Assembly: GCA_001600415.1 (NCBI GenBank)
Contig: BCJX01000005.1
Location: forward strand, 1,100,755 to 1,146,674
DNA length: 45,920 nt
Reading direction: 5' to 3'
DNA from: Pascua guehoae
Lineage: Eukaryota; Basidiomycota; Tremellomycetes; Trichosporonales; Trichosporonaceae
The notes beneath the pieces were generated by a model that had not been told where the DNA came from, ran no database searches, and saw only the letters and a list, made by a program, of their open reading frames with translations. Positions 11,364 to 21,915 of this stretch are shown piece after piece. The position numbers were made by a program, and so were the translations under genes. Numbering within the stretch: position 1 is the stretch's first letter; every line of letters starts with the position of its first letter.

Positions 11364-14248
11364 GGCGCGCGGTTCTGGGTCTGGTGGTTGGGAAATGTTG
11401 GGCCGAGCTGGTGGAGACAGCCCTCGAGGGGAGAAAGGGGTGGCCAATGGCCGCGGGGACAAGGAAGGAAAGGAGGGGAAGCCGGGGGGTGTATGGTAGA
11501 GAGTGACGAAACGAACAGTGAACGGCGAGCGGGGGTGGTGTGAACAGGCAACGAAACGAGGACCGAGGGCCCGCGAAGCGAAAAAGAGTTCGACAGCCGG
11601 CGGTCGGGGGGTCGAGCGGCGAGTGGGGAACCGCGGGGATGTGGACCTAGACCGTGTTGTTACTTTTTTTCGACTAGCTAGCTCGGGAGACAGAGAACGA
11701 CGAATGCAGGCGGACCGAGGAGATGGTTACGGGGACGCTAAAAGATCTCGATGTGGATGTAGTGGCGTAGGCGTCGTGTGTTGCTTGGAGAGATTGCACC
11801 GGCACGACAACGAAAGCGGGGGACGTGGTCGTCGGTGGTGGGTGCGCGTGTTACAGTAACAGTGGAAACGTACGTACGTCGGCGGCCGAGGACAAGGCGT
11901 CGCGCATGGGCCGCTGTGGGCGCCGCTAATGTGGGTGCGCTGCGACAATGATGGTTGAAACGGGCCCAGGTGGAGTGCGCGGAGGGGGGGAGAGGGCCGG
12001 GGGGCGGGGCGCCGCGGGAGAGGGGGGGTGGGTGTGAGCGTTGGTCGAGATCGAGACGACAATGGAGAGAAATGGATAAACAATAGATGTAGAGTGGATA
12101 AGAAGAAAAGGAACCAGTCTGGGTGGTGGTGTTGTCGGGGGGTTGTGCCCAAAAGAGTGGCCGAGCGAGTGGCCGATGGTAGATGGTAGATGACAAAGTG
12201 TGGGTACCGCCGCCGCCGCCGCACGCTCTCGCCCTGGCGTATGGTATGGCTGACTGGCTGACTGGCTGGGTGCTTGGGGCGCGGGTTGCAGTCTGTGGTG
12301 TGTGTGTGTGTACCTGTGTGTACGGTAGATGGGTTTTGAAATTGGCACGGCACAGCAAGCAACGAGGATCTTTGCCCTTAACGTCACCAGTGGCTCTGGT
12401 CTTCCTTTCGATTCCAGCCAGTTGTATTATGTATTTTCCCTTTGCCCTGTACTGCAGTGCATGTGCTGTGCGCCACCGACACGCTTTCCAATCCATGGCA
12501 CCCATTAAACATGCCATTCATCTACCCACTTTGAGCTTGCAGAGACGCCACAAGGCGCCGCAGTGACGGATGGAGGGCGGGCCATGGAACGTGGGTGCGT
12601 GCCCAGATCGGCAGTGCACTAGACTACGACTGCTACTACTACTGCTGCATGCATATGCACACGCACAGGTCTCTACCATGTTGGCCATGCCAAATTAGTG
12701 CTGGCGCGAAAAATACCGTCAATGCGTGGCCATGCGTGGACAGCTTTTCGTCTATTAAACGTGCATTCGGGCCGGATCCGGCATGGGGGATGTGCGGTGC
12801 CTTCTCGACTCGTGTGGCGAGCGAGTGAGGACGCGAGAAGGACGAAAACCAAACCCCAAAAAGCAAGCTAGTTGGCATAGCTTGCTTCTGGTGGGTGGCT
12901 ATGCTGCTTGGCGAGGTGGACTGGGGGTGTCATTCATTGATTGCAAGAAATTATCCTGAGGCCTGAGGGCAAAACAAGCGGATGCATGCATCGGCGGCCA
13001 CGGCGGCCTCAGGCGGCCGAGAGAGACACAGAGAGGGGGCTCGGAGGCGAGGCCGAGCGGCCAGAGAGGGTAAAGCGAGATGGCGGCAGCAGAGCCGAGA
13101 CGGTTGTATGGATGTGACGGTATGCAGACTCGGCCTCGGTCAACGAGAGCGTGCGCGTCCAGGGACTGAAATGGGTGATGGGCGTCACGGGAATGGGCAT
13201 GTGCCCGACGGGCTGGGCTGGGCTGGGTTGCTGGGAGCGGGCGGCCTGAGGCGGCCTGGGCGAGCTGGGCGGGATAATCTAGCAATGACCATGTTGCATG
13301 TTGCAATGACGCACGCACATATGCACCCAACGCGCGCACGCGCGCACAGGGGGGTTTTGTCTCCGGGTCTACGGTGTCTACGGGGTCTATGGGGACTCGA
13401 GGCCCACGGCCATGCACGGGCGAGACAGGTTTAAACAGGGATAAAAAATGGCCGCCGCAGCGCACGGTCCCTTGACTCCCCCTTGGGTCTTGAGTGGCCG
13501 GGGCCTCCTTACCCTCCCCAACAGGCACAGGGTTCATTTCGTTTTCGACACCCTTGGCACCTTGGCAACAGAAGCCGAAGCCCATGCCCGCCCTCCCGCT
13601 CTCCTTCACACAAACAAGGTCCTGCCTGTACCAATTAATAGCGCTTGTACAACTGTAGGGGCTAGTAAGAGTGAGAAAAAAAAAAATACAAAAAAGAGGC
13701 TATGAAATGACAAGAGCCACTGGTTGAACCAGAACGACGTCACCCCCTCTCCCTTGTGGTCCCTGACTACTAAACCGAATACACGCCGCTGCTCACGCCC
13801 AGCTCTAGGTGCCTCGTTAAAGCCTTATCCTCACTCGTGTTCAACAACTGCTGACATACTTCACCCAAGCCACCCGCAGCACAGGCAAAAGCACCAAACA
13901 TTCAAGCCTACCCGAGTGCACGTAACCGCTAGGCCATGGCAACGCGGCAACGCTTGACACATGGAGCCAGAATGCTGGCATTCCTCACAATTTCTCTCTG
14001 ATCAATCTTCGCATTCAAACGCGTCGCGTCACGCGTCGCAGGAACGGACACAAGACCCCGCACCATTAAAGCCAAAACAAAACACGGTAAATCGCGATAC
14101 ATGGTTGGTTCTCTTCAGATTTGCTAATGTGACAGAGACTGGGACTGCAGACACCTCTCTCACTCTCACTCTCTCTTGTGATGGTAATAATGACGGGGTA
14201 TACACACCAATCGGCGTCTGGCTGCTCCCCTCTAATGTTGCAGCAACA
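11364..14248. other. Long gene-free region upstream of the flippase gene
   Basis: 2.9 kb between the flippase start and the Rpb7 stop, both genes on the minus strand. It must hold the flippase promoter and probably a long 5' UTR. Several ORFs of 60-260 codons overlap here on both strands, but they are low-complexity (Pro/Ser/His/Arg-rich), lack consistent splice phase and show no recognisable domain. Notable local sequence: CCG repeats near 12210, GACTGGCTGACTGGCTG near 12250, GT repeats near 12300, and short GGCGGCC and GGGCTGGGCTGG repeats at 12995-13260. I see no RNA gene. Confidence 0.5.
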
Positions 14249-15239
14249 CTACTCCTGGATCTGGCCCAGGTAGTCCTTCTTAATCGTGCCAATGGCAAAC
14301 TGACGAGTAAGCATGGCCCCCACGACGCAATCCACATGCCTATCACTCACGATATCGTTTGCCTCTATGCGGCATCCCACAATCTCCATGCGAACGTGGG
14401 TATCCTTCTGAATCACTTCGTCGCCCGACCGGTAGCATGGTGGGCTAGCGTTGGGGTCGAACTTCATTTCGGAGTGGACAAGCTACGCACGTTAGCGACT
14501 GAACTAAAAGACAGAAGACTAAAAAATGCGGAGGATGTGAATCAGAGATGTGATCAATTACTACAAGATCTCCCGGCATAAATCAACACTCCCGAAGGTC
14601 TGTTGTCCCTATGCAAAACGCTCATCATAATGTGGGTATGGGGTGGGGGGCACGGATTGGACACTCACATGTGATGAAACGAAAACCTGGAGGGGTCCGA
14701 CTTGCGCGAAGAAACCCATCTGGTTGTCAGTTGAGCTCTGAAAACGACGACTCGCCAGCAACTAACCTTGTTAACATTCGTCACCTTGCCGTCCACGACT
14801 TCGCCCTTGAACGGCTTCATGACAACGGCCGTGTACAAGCACTTGAAGCGCGCCTGGCCGGTCGAGGGCATGATCTTGCCCTCGCCAATGTCGAGGATCG
14901 TCACAACGGAGATGATGTAGCTGGCAAGTCAGAATACGTTTCACCACCCGAAGGACCTCATCTGGACTAACCCATATTTCCCGCTAACGGTCCCTTCGAC
15001 GTCCTCGTACAGTTTTTGGCGCAGGTACTCTTCGAGCTGGGCGCCAAAGTACGACGGGTGGAGGAGGATGGTGTGGGTGAGGGGGCGCTGTAGTCGCAAC
15101 CGTGGGCGTTAGGTAGAAAGTAGCAAGCAAAAGGACAGGGGGGGACAGCATGACACACATCGGGTGCACGACGTGTCAGCGCTCCATGCCAGGCAGTAGT
15201 AAGACTCAGACACCAACAAGGAAGAACATGGTGAGTGGA
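14249..15239 (-). CDS. RPB7: RNA polymerase II subunit Rpb7, six exons
   Basis: Minus-strand exons are 15228-15239, 14972-15087, 14767-14920, 14669-14719, 14351-14482 and 14249-14299, total 516 nt, 171 residues, as in yeast. Rpb7 pairs with Rpb4 to form the stalk of RNA polymerase II, acting in initiation, RNA exit and mRNA export and decay. Seen: N-terminal [41 protein letters not shown] (start of the S1/OB domain), and C-terminal [12 protein letters not shown]. This matches Rpb7 rather than the longer Pol III homologue Rpc25. Exon 1 is only 12 nt (MFFL), and the GTTGGT donor is the one that keeps phase. The 51-nt last intron (14300-14350) is a multiple of three with no in-frame stop; its removal joins IEANDI to FAIGTI as in the family. 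Confidence 0.96.
14300..14350 (-). other. 51-nt stop-free intron in RPB7
   Basis: The minus strand starts GTGAGTGATAGG and ends TACTCGTCAG. Retention would insert 17 residues into the C-terminal S1 domain without a frameshift. Other Rpb7 proteins run straight from the preceding strand into FAIGTIK, so splicing is the expected state. Confidence 0.85.
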
Positions 15240-16439
15240 TCCGTGCACTCGCTTTTGCCAGGCCGGTCGTGGCGTGTGTCTACACTGCTCTCGACTGTTT
15301 GCTAGTCGAGTGGGGCGTTGACGCGATCACTACCTGCGGCGGCGACAGTGTTACGATCTCGGTCTCCGCCTGGAGCCCTCGTTCGTTACGCCCGGTCCGT
15401 GAGGGGCCACTGGGAGCAAACTCCCAGGTGGTCCGGGAAGGAGGGGAGGTGGGGAGGTGGCACCGAGATGCTCGTTACCCTCGCCCAGTGCGGTCGCGGA
15501 CTTGGGGTCCTTGTGCGCCGCGTCGCCCTCGGTGCAGAGCTGCAGAGGGGCCAGGGATGGAGCGGGTCGCACGGGCTGTAAAGCGCGATGCGATGGATGA
15601 AAGGAGAAGAAGAACAGATGGAGAGAACGAACAATAAAAGAAACCGCGGCACCGCACTGCTCAAGATGTTGGGCTGGGTCGTCGACCGTTTGGGTGCGAG
15701 AACGAAATTTTACGTAAATGGTAATTTCTCTTCAACTTTTCTTTTCTTTTGTCCCAGGTTGTAGGCATCACGTGACACGCTCGAGTGTATGTTGTGAGGA
15801 GGGGGGATTTGCTTCCGCTTTTGGATGCAGCTCGTCGTTCCTTCATATCTCCTGAACCATGTTTACATGCATACATGGTTTTGGTCTGTTCATTGGAAAG
15901 AGTATGATACCCTTACGTGCATACAGTACTGTAGTTTGAGCAATTTTGATTGACATAACAATTGACGACAAAGCTATCAAAGATGCTCGCAGAGTGGCCC
16001 CTGGGGTGCAAAATTGGGGGTGACAAAACATTATTATACAGCGACCGCAAAGTGGTGAGACGGCCATGTTGAGCTGGGTCGCGCGCACAGTACTATACAG
16101 TACAGCGCTATTCCAGGGCCTGGTACAGGAAACGCCGGGGCATAAAATGCCGCAAGGGATCACCATGACGACTTGCAGGTCCACCGTTGTGGCTTGCAGG
16201 CTCGCCGTTGAGCACAGTTGGAGGATTGCACCGAGCATTGGGTATGATATGATACAAGCTACTCTGATGCGCGGCTTAGGCTTACCACTGGTACCATATG
16301 ATTCAGATAAAAGGTGTTCATGCTCAACGTAGCGCACGACCGAGCTCAACGGGGCAGGATCAGTGATTCCTGTCGCACCTGTACTTATCGGCTGCTAAGA
16401 TGTACAACAACCAGGCTAGCGACCCGTATTTATCTTTAT
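15240..16439. other. Intergenic region upstream of RPB7
   Basis: Contains the RPB7 promoter. From about 15690 base composition drops in GC, with a CT-rich tract (15726-15752) and an E-box palindrome at 15768. A 168-codon minus-strand frame at 15843-16349 has Cys/Ile-rich, domain-free sequence and I do not accept it as a gene. No other gene is seen. Confidence 0.5.
15768..15775. promoter_or_regulatory. TCACGTGA palindrome (bHLH/Cbf1-type site)
   Basis: A perfect 8-bp palindrome with the CACGTG core bound by basic helix-loop-helix factors such as Cbf1 in fungi. It lies about 530 bases upstream of the RPB7 start. Function is inferred only from the motif. Confidence 0.3.
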
Positions 16440-16800
16440 CAAAATACAAATGACAACTGAGCTTTCCTAATATGCTTAACCTTTTCTACGCCAAGTTACT
16501 CCAATGAAAATAACTACTAAGTAGAAGAAAACAGAGTTGTGTGGTACAACAACTCGGTTATCTACATCAAGAAGTCACAGTTGTCCATCTTCTAAGTCAG
16601 AGTCAGGAATCATATATGAATCGAATTCAATTGATTCTCCGTCTTCGTTTACGAAATCACTATATTCGNATGACCAGTACCATTGGTGACCAACTGCTTT
16701 AATTGTCATTGAAGTTGAAATTACTTCCGTTTCTTCCTCATTCTTTACTATTTCCTCCATTTTACCTAGGGTTATATTGCTATAGAGTAAAAATGGAGGT
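16440..16800 (-). pseudogene. cox2: Nuclear mitochondrial insertion: cox2 fragment (NUMT)
   Basis: An AT-rich island in otherwise GC-rich DNA. On the minus strand, 16542-16760 encodes a piece of cytochrome c oxidase subunit 2, including TIKAVGHQWYWS, the EYSDFV segment and [21 protein letters not shown], then after an in-frame TGA at the usual Arg position LLDVDNRVVVP. After VVVP the sequence departs from cox2 and turns into a hydrophobic stretch ending at a stop, possibly another rearranged mitochondrial piece. Neither terminus nor the CuA site is present, so it cannot make a working subunit. Base 16669 is an ambiguous n inside the conserved Tyr codon of WYWSYEY. A 10-bp inverted repeat (16754-16763 with 16790-16799) marks one edge. 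Confidence 0.82.
16754..16799. repeat. Inverted repeat at edge of the cox2 insertion
   Basis: CCTCCATTTT at 16754-16763 is matched by AAAATGGAGG at 16790-16799, enclosing 26 AT-rich bases. It may be a mitochondrial hairpin carried along, or a junction feature. Confidence 0.7.
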
Positions 16801-17373
16801 TAAGATCGACCAGGATATTGACAGTGTCAACACCACCAGCGGTTGCTACCAATGACGACGAGAAGCAGATGCAGTCCGAAGAGGGTGGGCGTAAAGGAGG
16901 ACTGGTGGACGATACCCCCGTTGTAGTTTGCTCAAAGTGGCGCTGCCACACGCCTCACATTTCGCAACCGCACGCGAGAAGGTTGAGAAACGTAAATGAC
17001 CTTGGCAAAGCGAGATCTACTGCGAATCGGGTTGAGACAGAGATCAGAGACTGAGGGTAGGAGACATAGACGGGAAGCGAAGCAAGCCATACATGCAAGA
17101 TGGGGACGCGATGAGACGCGCCTCGGCTGCCATGTTTATCTACATTCTGGATTCGGGGAAATAAGTGACGCATGTCGTGACGAGGACGAGGGCTGGGTGT
17201 GGATCGCCGAGCAGAGATGGGGGTCGATCTGTGGGCCATGGACGGATGTGCGCGCCGACTGGACGACCTGGACGATAAGTCTCGTCTCAAACGCTCGGCC
17301 GAGGTCACTTACTCGATCAACAACGACCTGGCCCGTGTGCTGGGAACAGGAACCCAGCGAACAGGGTCGACCC

Positions 17374-19494
17374 TCAAAGAACGTTCAAGTGGAGCGGCGA
17401 GCGACCCTGCGATTCCGGAATGACGAGGCCGACGATGCCCTCGTTGTCCGTCAGGAGCTTAAAAACGTCAATGGCCGTGTCTTCAAACGCGCCGCAGTGT
17501 TGTCGGGATGGCCAGTCTTTCTCGGAAACGCCGGGAGGAGGTACTGGATCGAGGCCATAGATCTTCCCCATGCGGGCCTTATGGATGACGGAGGTGCTGA
17601 AGGCTTGGGCCACATTCTTAAACCTCTCCTCGATCTTCGCTTCCTTCTTCAAAGCCTTCAACGCCTCATTGGCAGTCGCCGCGTCCATCGCACCTTTTGC
17701 AATCCCCTCACCCCCTCCTCCAACCGGCAAGAGGATAGCCGTAGCAATTACTGACATCGCGGACGCCGAAGTTCCAACCACACTAAGATCGCCGAACCTC
17801 TTTTGTATGTCACTGCGCTCCCCTTGGCATATGTTCTGGAGGACCGCAGCGACTGTGGCCCATACGAGACCCGCTCGCACCGCCAGAAACTTGATGTTAT
17901 GGGTGGGCGGCCTAGTAAATTAGTCACCGACACACCGGCAGTATTCGTTGCGTTTTGACCTACAGTGGCCTTCCCATCACACACTCCTTCGAATGACCGT
18001 TGTCGTACACCGCGTCGTAGAGGTTGCGGACAATGGGGACCTCCCAACCGACAGAGGGCGTGATCGTCTCTTGCTCGAGGTAGGCTGCCAGCATGTTCTT
18101 GGCGGCCACGAGGGCAGAATGAGGTTCGATTTCGCAGTCTTCCTCGTTGATTACAATGCGGACCAAGTCGGCGACCAAACATCCCACCACGCGAGTTTCG
18201 AACGCATGGACAACCCGTTTCTGGCGGATCTCATTGGAAACCCGGACTGGATTCACTCGCATAATCTTAAACAGGTATTTCCTGTCCCACAAGTCGGGAG
18301 GGCTTTCGTAGAGGGTGCGAAGCATCAATGCCGTTAGGCCATCCTCTACTATGGATACCTCAGTGAACTCAACATGTCAGTTTATTTCAAAATGAACGAG
18401 CAGTACGTACAGGCCACCATCTGCTTTGTTGTCCGGTTGGCATTGGAATATTGACCTTGACTTTGGCTTTGGAAATAACGTGGTGGGCGAAATTCTCAAA
18501 CCACTCTTGAGCAATTGACAAGTAGGTTATTTCGCACAGGTTCAAGCTTGACGGCGTTGAATTCAAACTCGAGTGTGATTTGAAGTGGGCGCTCGCCTTG
18601 GACATCCAAGGAGGGGCGTCCCCATCCGTTTTGGGAAAAGGTATGCGTTGCTTCGTCCAGACGTCCGCGTCCAACGGAGGAAGGCGGAACCGAGCGCCGG
18701 GCGGAAGATAAAATGGCCACCAAATGTCCAGATCCGGTGGTGAAGGCGCTGGGAAACCAGTATATGGCCACCAGACCCCTTCACCGTTGCTGTCCATTGG
18801 TGTGGGCCCTGGGAGAGAAAAATGTCAGCCCCGTACACGACAAGATGTAAGGCTCAGCTTGTGATGTTCGCCATCGCTCTCCGCTCGCAAGGCTCACCAT
18901 AGTCGATCTGGTGTCTTGACAACACCTTGGCAACGTGCTTGGCCGCTACCAAGAGGAGGGGTAGGTCATCGTATGTTATGTGAACCCTCCTCAGAGGACT
19001 GTCGCTTTCGCGTGGTTGCTTCCACATCCGAAAGTAGTGATGGGCAAGATCCTGGGCCGATTCCATCCACCCGAGAGGTGGACGGTCGCCGACCAACATC
19101 GCTGCGCCGACATGTATGGTCGCCCAATATAAGCACAAGGTGTCGATATTTTCGGAGTTGAAGCGACAACGTAATAGGATCGAGCGGACCATATGACACA
19201 ATAGTGTGATCGGGTGATCTTCACCCGCCGTTGACTCTTCGCGCCACCAGACGTCGCGATCGACCTGAAGATAGCGCATGATCCCTTCGTACGCACGTGA
19301 TTGCCACCACTCCTCCTCCCTAAGAGCGCGGAAGGGGAAAACGCGGCCATCACGCAGTGACGGGTCCTGTAGTCAGCGGTCAGCTAGTCAAGGCAGAGAC
19401 GTACATCGACGTACCCCGATTGGGGGTGGCCGCAGTGGCAATTGCAATTGCAGCAAGGCGTGGATAGAGCGTACCCTGCGGGGTTCGGGGGCAT
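17374..19494 (-). CDS. Hypothetical protein, five exons, about 629 residues
   Basis: Minus-strand exons are 19405-19494, 18898-19366, 18411-18808, 17964-18358 and 17374-17911, total 1,890 nt. All joins keep phase; an alternative acceptor for exon 4 at 18367 would add three residues. The start is the only ATG in frame at the 5' end (19494). The N terminus has a cluster of six Cys and two His (residues 13-23), which could bind metal. A Trp-rich segment (EEEWW, DVWW, GVWWPY, DIWWPF) follows. The C-terminal third has helical, charged sequence (EALKALKKEAKIEERF). I recognise no family and propose no function. Exon 3 is open in all three minus-strand frames over about 270 nt, so the exon boundary or frame there is the weakest part of the model. 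Confidence 0.65.
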
Positions 19495-20925
19495 GAGGAA
19501 TGAGGGTGTGGGGTGAGGAGCGGTACGATTACGCGGAGACGAAGGTGATGGAGTCGTTGGAGGTGAACTGTAGAGTGGAAAAGCGAGCGCTCGAGAACAA
19601 GGCAAGACGAGGCAGGCAGTGCCAGTTTGCTGGTGCACACCGCCGCAGATGGGGGTACTGCGGTCTTTATGTGCAGCCTTATAGCTGTCTGGCAAGTCTC
19701 CTCGACCCGGTTGACTGTCTCTCTTTGGTGGCGAGGTGGACCGTGCGTTTCACAGAGATCTCAATCAGAAGCAACCCATTGATCGGAATCAGAAGCAACC
19801 CATTGGAATGCTGTGCATTGCCCTTGGGCGGTGCAGAGCGGCGGCGACCACGCCTCTTGCCCATAGCTCATCACTGCTACCCCCATGCAGCACACAGCCC
19901 CACTCTCGCATCTGGTCAACCCTGTCCCCGACGCAAGGTTCTTCAGAGCAAGATGGTGGATTGCAGGCGTATGGGCGGGGTTTGCGAATCAGAGTTAACC
20001 TCCTCTCAGGCCCAGGGGGATATCTGGGCCCAGATTGACCTTGGACATGCCGAGGATGACGGTAACCATATGGACCGCGAATGTGCTGGTGCGTCAATAG
20101 CATCGCCCTCTTCCGTCCACAATGGTCTCCACGAGCCAACACTGAACCTCACAATCCTAACCGAGCCTTCTCGTGGCCCATGCCTATGATACTTGGTACA
20201 ATAGTAATGTGTACTGGAACTGATGTGCACTTGCTGCTACCATGCTGCCTTTCCAAAAGTGCGTACATGCGTACCGGGCCAAACCGCCACCTCCGCGTGG
20301 CTGGCGACCGAGCGCCTCTAGGATGGCCGCTTTGACCTGTAGGAGACTCTGGTGTCCCAAGCTCTCGCCCCCGATGACCATCTTACCCTGGGTTCTGCAT
20401 CTTGAACAAAAGTGCACCGCGATGCGCCCAATGCACACGAGGTCGGTGGCTGCGATGAATGAGATGGACGTGGCCCAGTTTGGGCTCGATGTCCAGCTTC
20501 AGGTGGCCAGTGAGGGGTGCCCGGCTGGGGAGTGTCAGCTGTCGCCCGGTCGGCTGGTTGGGGTAGGTTAGCGATGGCCCGGGGCTGTTGAGGCGGGGCT
20601 GCTGGAATATGTCGGCCCGAACACCGACACTCAGCCGACGCTCGCACTGGCCCGGCATGGGTTCACAATGGGTCGACGGTCGGACCGCTCGTAGGGCAGT
20701 GCTCGGACTATGGATATGCACGGGTCGGCGACGCACACGCCGACAACGATGCTCGGGTCGCCGGTCGGAGGAAGATATTTCCTCAACAAGTAGCCTCGGT
20801 CGATGCATCATCACCTCTCATTCTGACAGTGTGTTGGAATCTTTACCGGATAGCGAAAGGGTTTCGATGCTGTTGGGCGGCCGGAGTTGAATTCCAACAG
20901 ACATATGACCAACAAGCATTGGCTT
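19495..20925. other. Gene-free region between hypothetical gene and tRNA-Lys
   Basis: 1.4 kb holding the promoter of the minus-strand hypothetical gene. Open frames here on both strands are short and compositionally odd, with no family match that I can see. It includes a 24-bp tandem duplication at 19763-19806 and a 9-bp inverted repeat (TGTTGGAAT at 20831, ATTCCAACA at 20891) just before the tRNA. Confidence 0.45.
19763..19806. repeat. 24-bp tandem duplication
   Basis: The unit AATCAGAAGCAACCCATTG plus five further bases occurs nearly twice in direct tandem, at 19763 and 19787. Confidence 0.9.
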
Positions 20926-21016
20926 GCCCGTTTATATCAGTCGGTAGATAGTTTGACTCTTACTATTACACGTGTAAAAGATCAAAATGTCATGGGTTCG
21001 AGCCCCATAATGGGCT
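20926..21016 (+). tRNA. tRNA-Lys(CUU): tRNA-Lys (anticodon CUU) with 18-nt intron
   Basis: A full cloverleaf folds. Acceptor GCCCGTT (20926-20932) pairs with AATGGGC (21009-21015) with one G-U. D stem is TATC/GATA, anticodon stem TTTGA/TCAAA, and T arm ATGGG-TTCGAGC-CCCAT. Removing 20963-20980 leaves the anticodon loop CTCTTAA with anticodon CTT at 20959-20961 and a mature length of 73 nt. The intron sits one base 3' of the anticodon, the canonical place. The D stem is unusually AU-rich and the discriminator base is U, so some decay is possible. A TTTT run at 21028-21031 can end Pol III transcription. Confidence 0.9.
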
Positions 21017-21027
21017 TCTGGTTCTTC

Positions 21028-21031
21028 TTTT
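21028..21031 (+). terminator. Pol III T-run after tRNA-Lys
   Basis: A TTTT run 12 bases after the mature 3' end, preceded by CTTC, as expected for RNA polymerase III termination. Confidence 0.5.
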
Positions 21032-21054
21032 GGCTCCCAGAGGCAGCTGCCGTC

Positions 21055-21477
21055 CGACCATGTTGAAGATGACACAGGCGAGGACGCCAAAGCTTCTCCA
21101 GGCGGCGACGAGGGCGATGAAGAAGCACTTGCTCTATTGCCCGCCCTTGGAGCTTGTTCTTTGCCAACGTACAGAATGGAACACGACCCAGACTTTGCCC
21201 TTCAGTACAGCGAGTACAAACCCTACATGAGCGCCCCCTCATTCCACTTTGCTGCTGTCGGCATTGCCTACCTGCCATGACCGCCCACTGCGGTACAAGA
21301 CGATTGTGCCACTTTTGCCAAAGTCGGCAACTCGGGGTTGCGTCCTCTCTCTTGGACTCTGAAGGCGGCGTCGTGGACATCGGTGCTGTCTACAAGGCCT
21401 TTGGGACGGGCACGCGCATTGGGTGGATCTCGGCACAGCAAGTGATCATTGAGCGCATCCGCCTCGTGCAATCGTGA
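21055..21477 (+). pseudogene. Degenerate class I/II aminotransferase fragment (Aro8/aminoadipate type)
   Basis: Two pieces in different frames resemble consecutive parts of a PLP-dependent aminotransferase of the Aro8/2-aminoadipate group. The first (about 21165-21235) reads MEHDPDFALQYSEYKP, like the family's EDDPYYxLQY segment. The second (about 21350-21477) reads LLDSEGGVVDIGAVYKAFGTGTRIGWISAQ, matching the LDxDGRVIRxDSFSKxLAPGxRxGW region. The PLP lysine appears kept (VYKAF), but the Ser before it is changed, the two pieces are out of frame with a stop between, and the N- and C-terminal parts are missing. I read it as a relic; an intron joining the pieces cannot be fully excluded. Confidence 0.55.
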
Positions 21478-21915
21478 ATGCAAGCAAGCAACACGCCTTG
21501 AGATACGTTTATTTTGATCCTTTGCAGCTTTTGAGCCAAGTCCGGATGCGTCACGTGGTCTGCCAGCCACTTGCGTACGTGCGCTATGTACATGCGTTGC
21601 GTTGGATCTGAAATTTGATTCCGTCGGGAGGAGGTGGGACGCCAAGGGGGTGCTAAAGGGTGGGTGGCCTGGATGGATGGCAACAAAGCAGCAGCTGCTA
21701 CCAGCAACTGCATCTGTGCACACCATCGTCTCCTCAGCAACCTCCTCCTTTTCATCCCTCCATCCTCCTCATTTCTAATTACCATCCACCCCCCACACTC
21801 TTTACTGTCGCACATCTCCGACACCCGAACAAACATAACGACCTCAATCTCCCTCCCCATCCCCTCCCAGCGCTCTCCGCTCCTCCCATCCGCGGCCAAA
21901 TCGCCCACAGCCGCA
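21478..21915 (+). promoter_or_regulatory. Upstream region of the Rax1-like gene
   Basis: 438 bases between the aminotransferase relic and the next start codon. From about 21725 to 21880 the plus strand is strongly pyrimidine-rich (CTCC and CCAC repeats), typical of fungal 5' leaders before the ATG. No TATA box is clear. Confidence 0.4.

Noticed and set aside
11364..11462. Upstream extension of the flippase N terminus by 33 residues
   Set aside because: The frame is open, but the extension has no ATG (it would begin at a TTG). The first ATG at 11363 is used.
11738..12517. Long Pro/Ser/His-rich minus-strand frames upstream of the flippase
   Set aside because: Low-complexity readings of GC- and GT-rich repeats; no domain and no consistent start or splice structure.
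15843..16349. 168-codon minus-strand open frame
   Set aside because: Composition is Cys/Ile/Ser-rich without domain, it has no splice support, and neighbouring frames are equally open; likely chance.
16542..16760. Functional nuclear cox2 gene
   Set aside because: No start region, no CuA-binding part, an in-frame stop and no targeting presequence; it is a fragment.
20184..20814. Possible minus-strand coding region with helical sequence (LLQVKAAILEALGRQ)
   Set aside because: Only one short stretch looks protein-like; flanking frames do not join with phase-consistent splice sites and no family is recognised.
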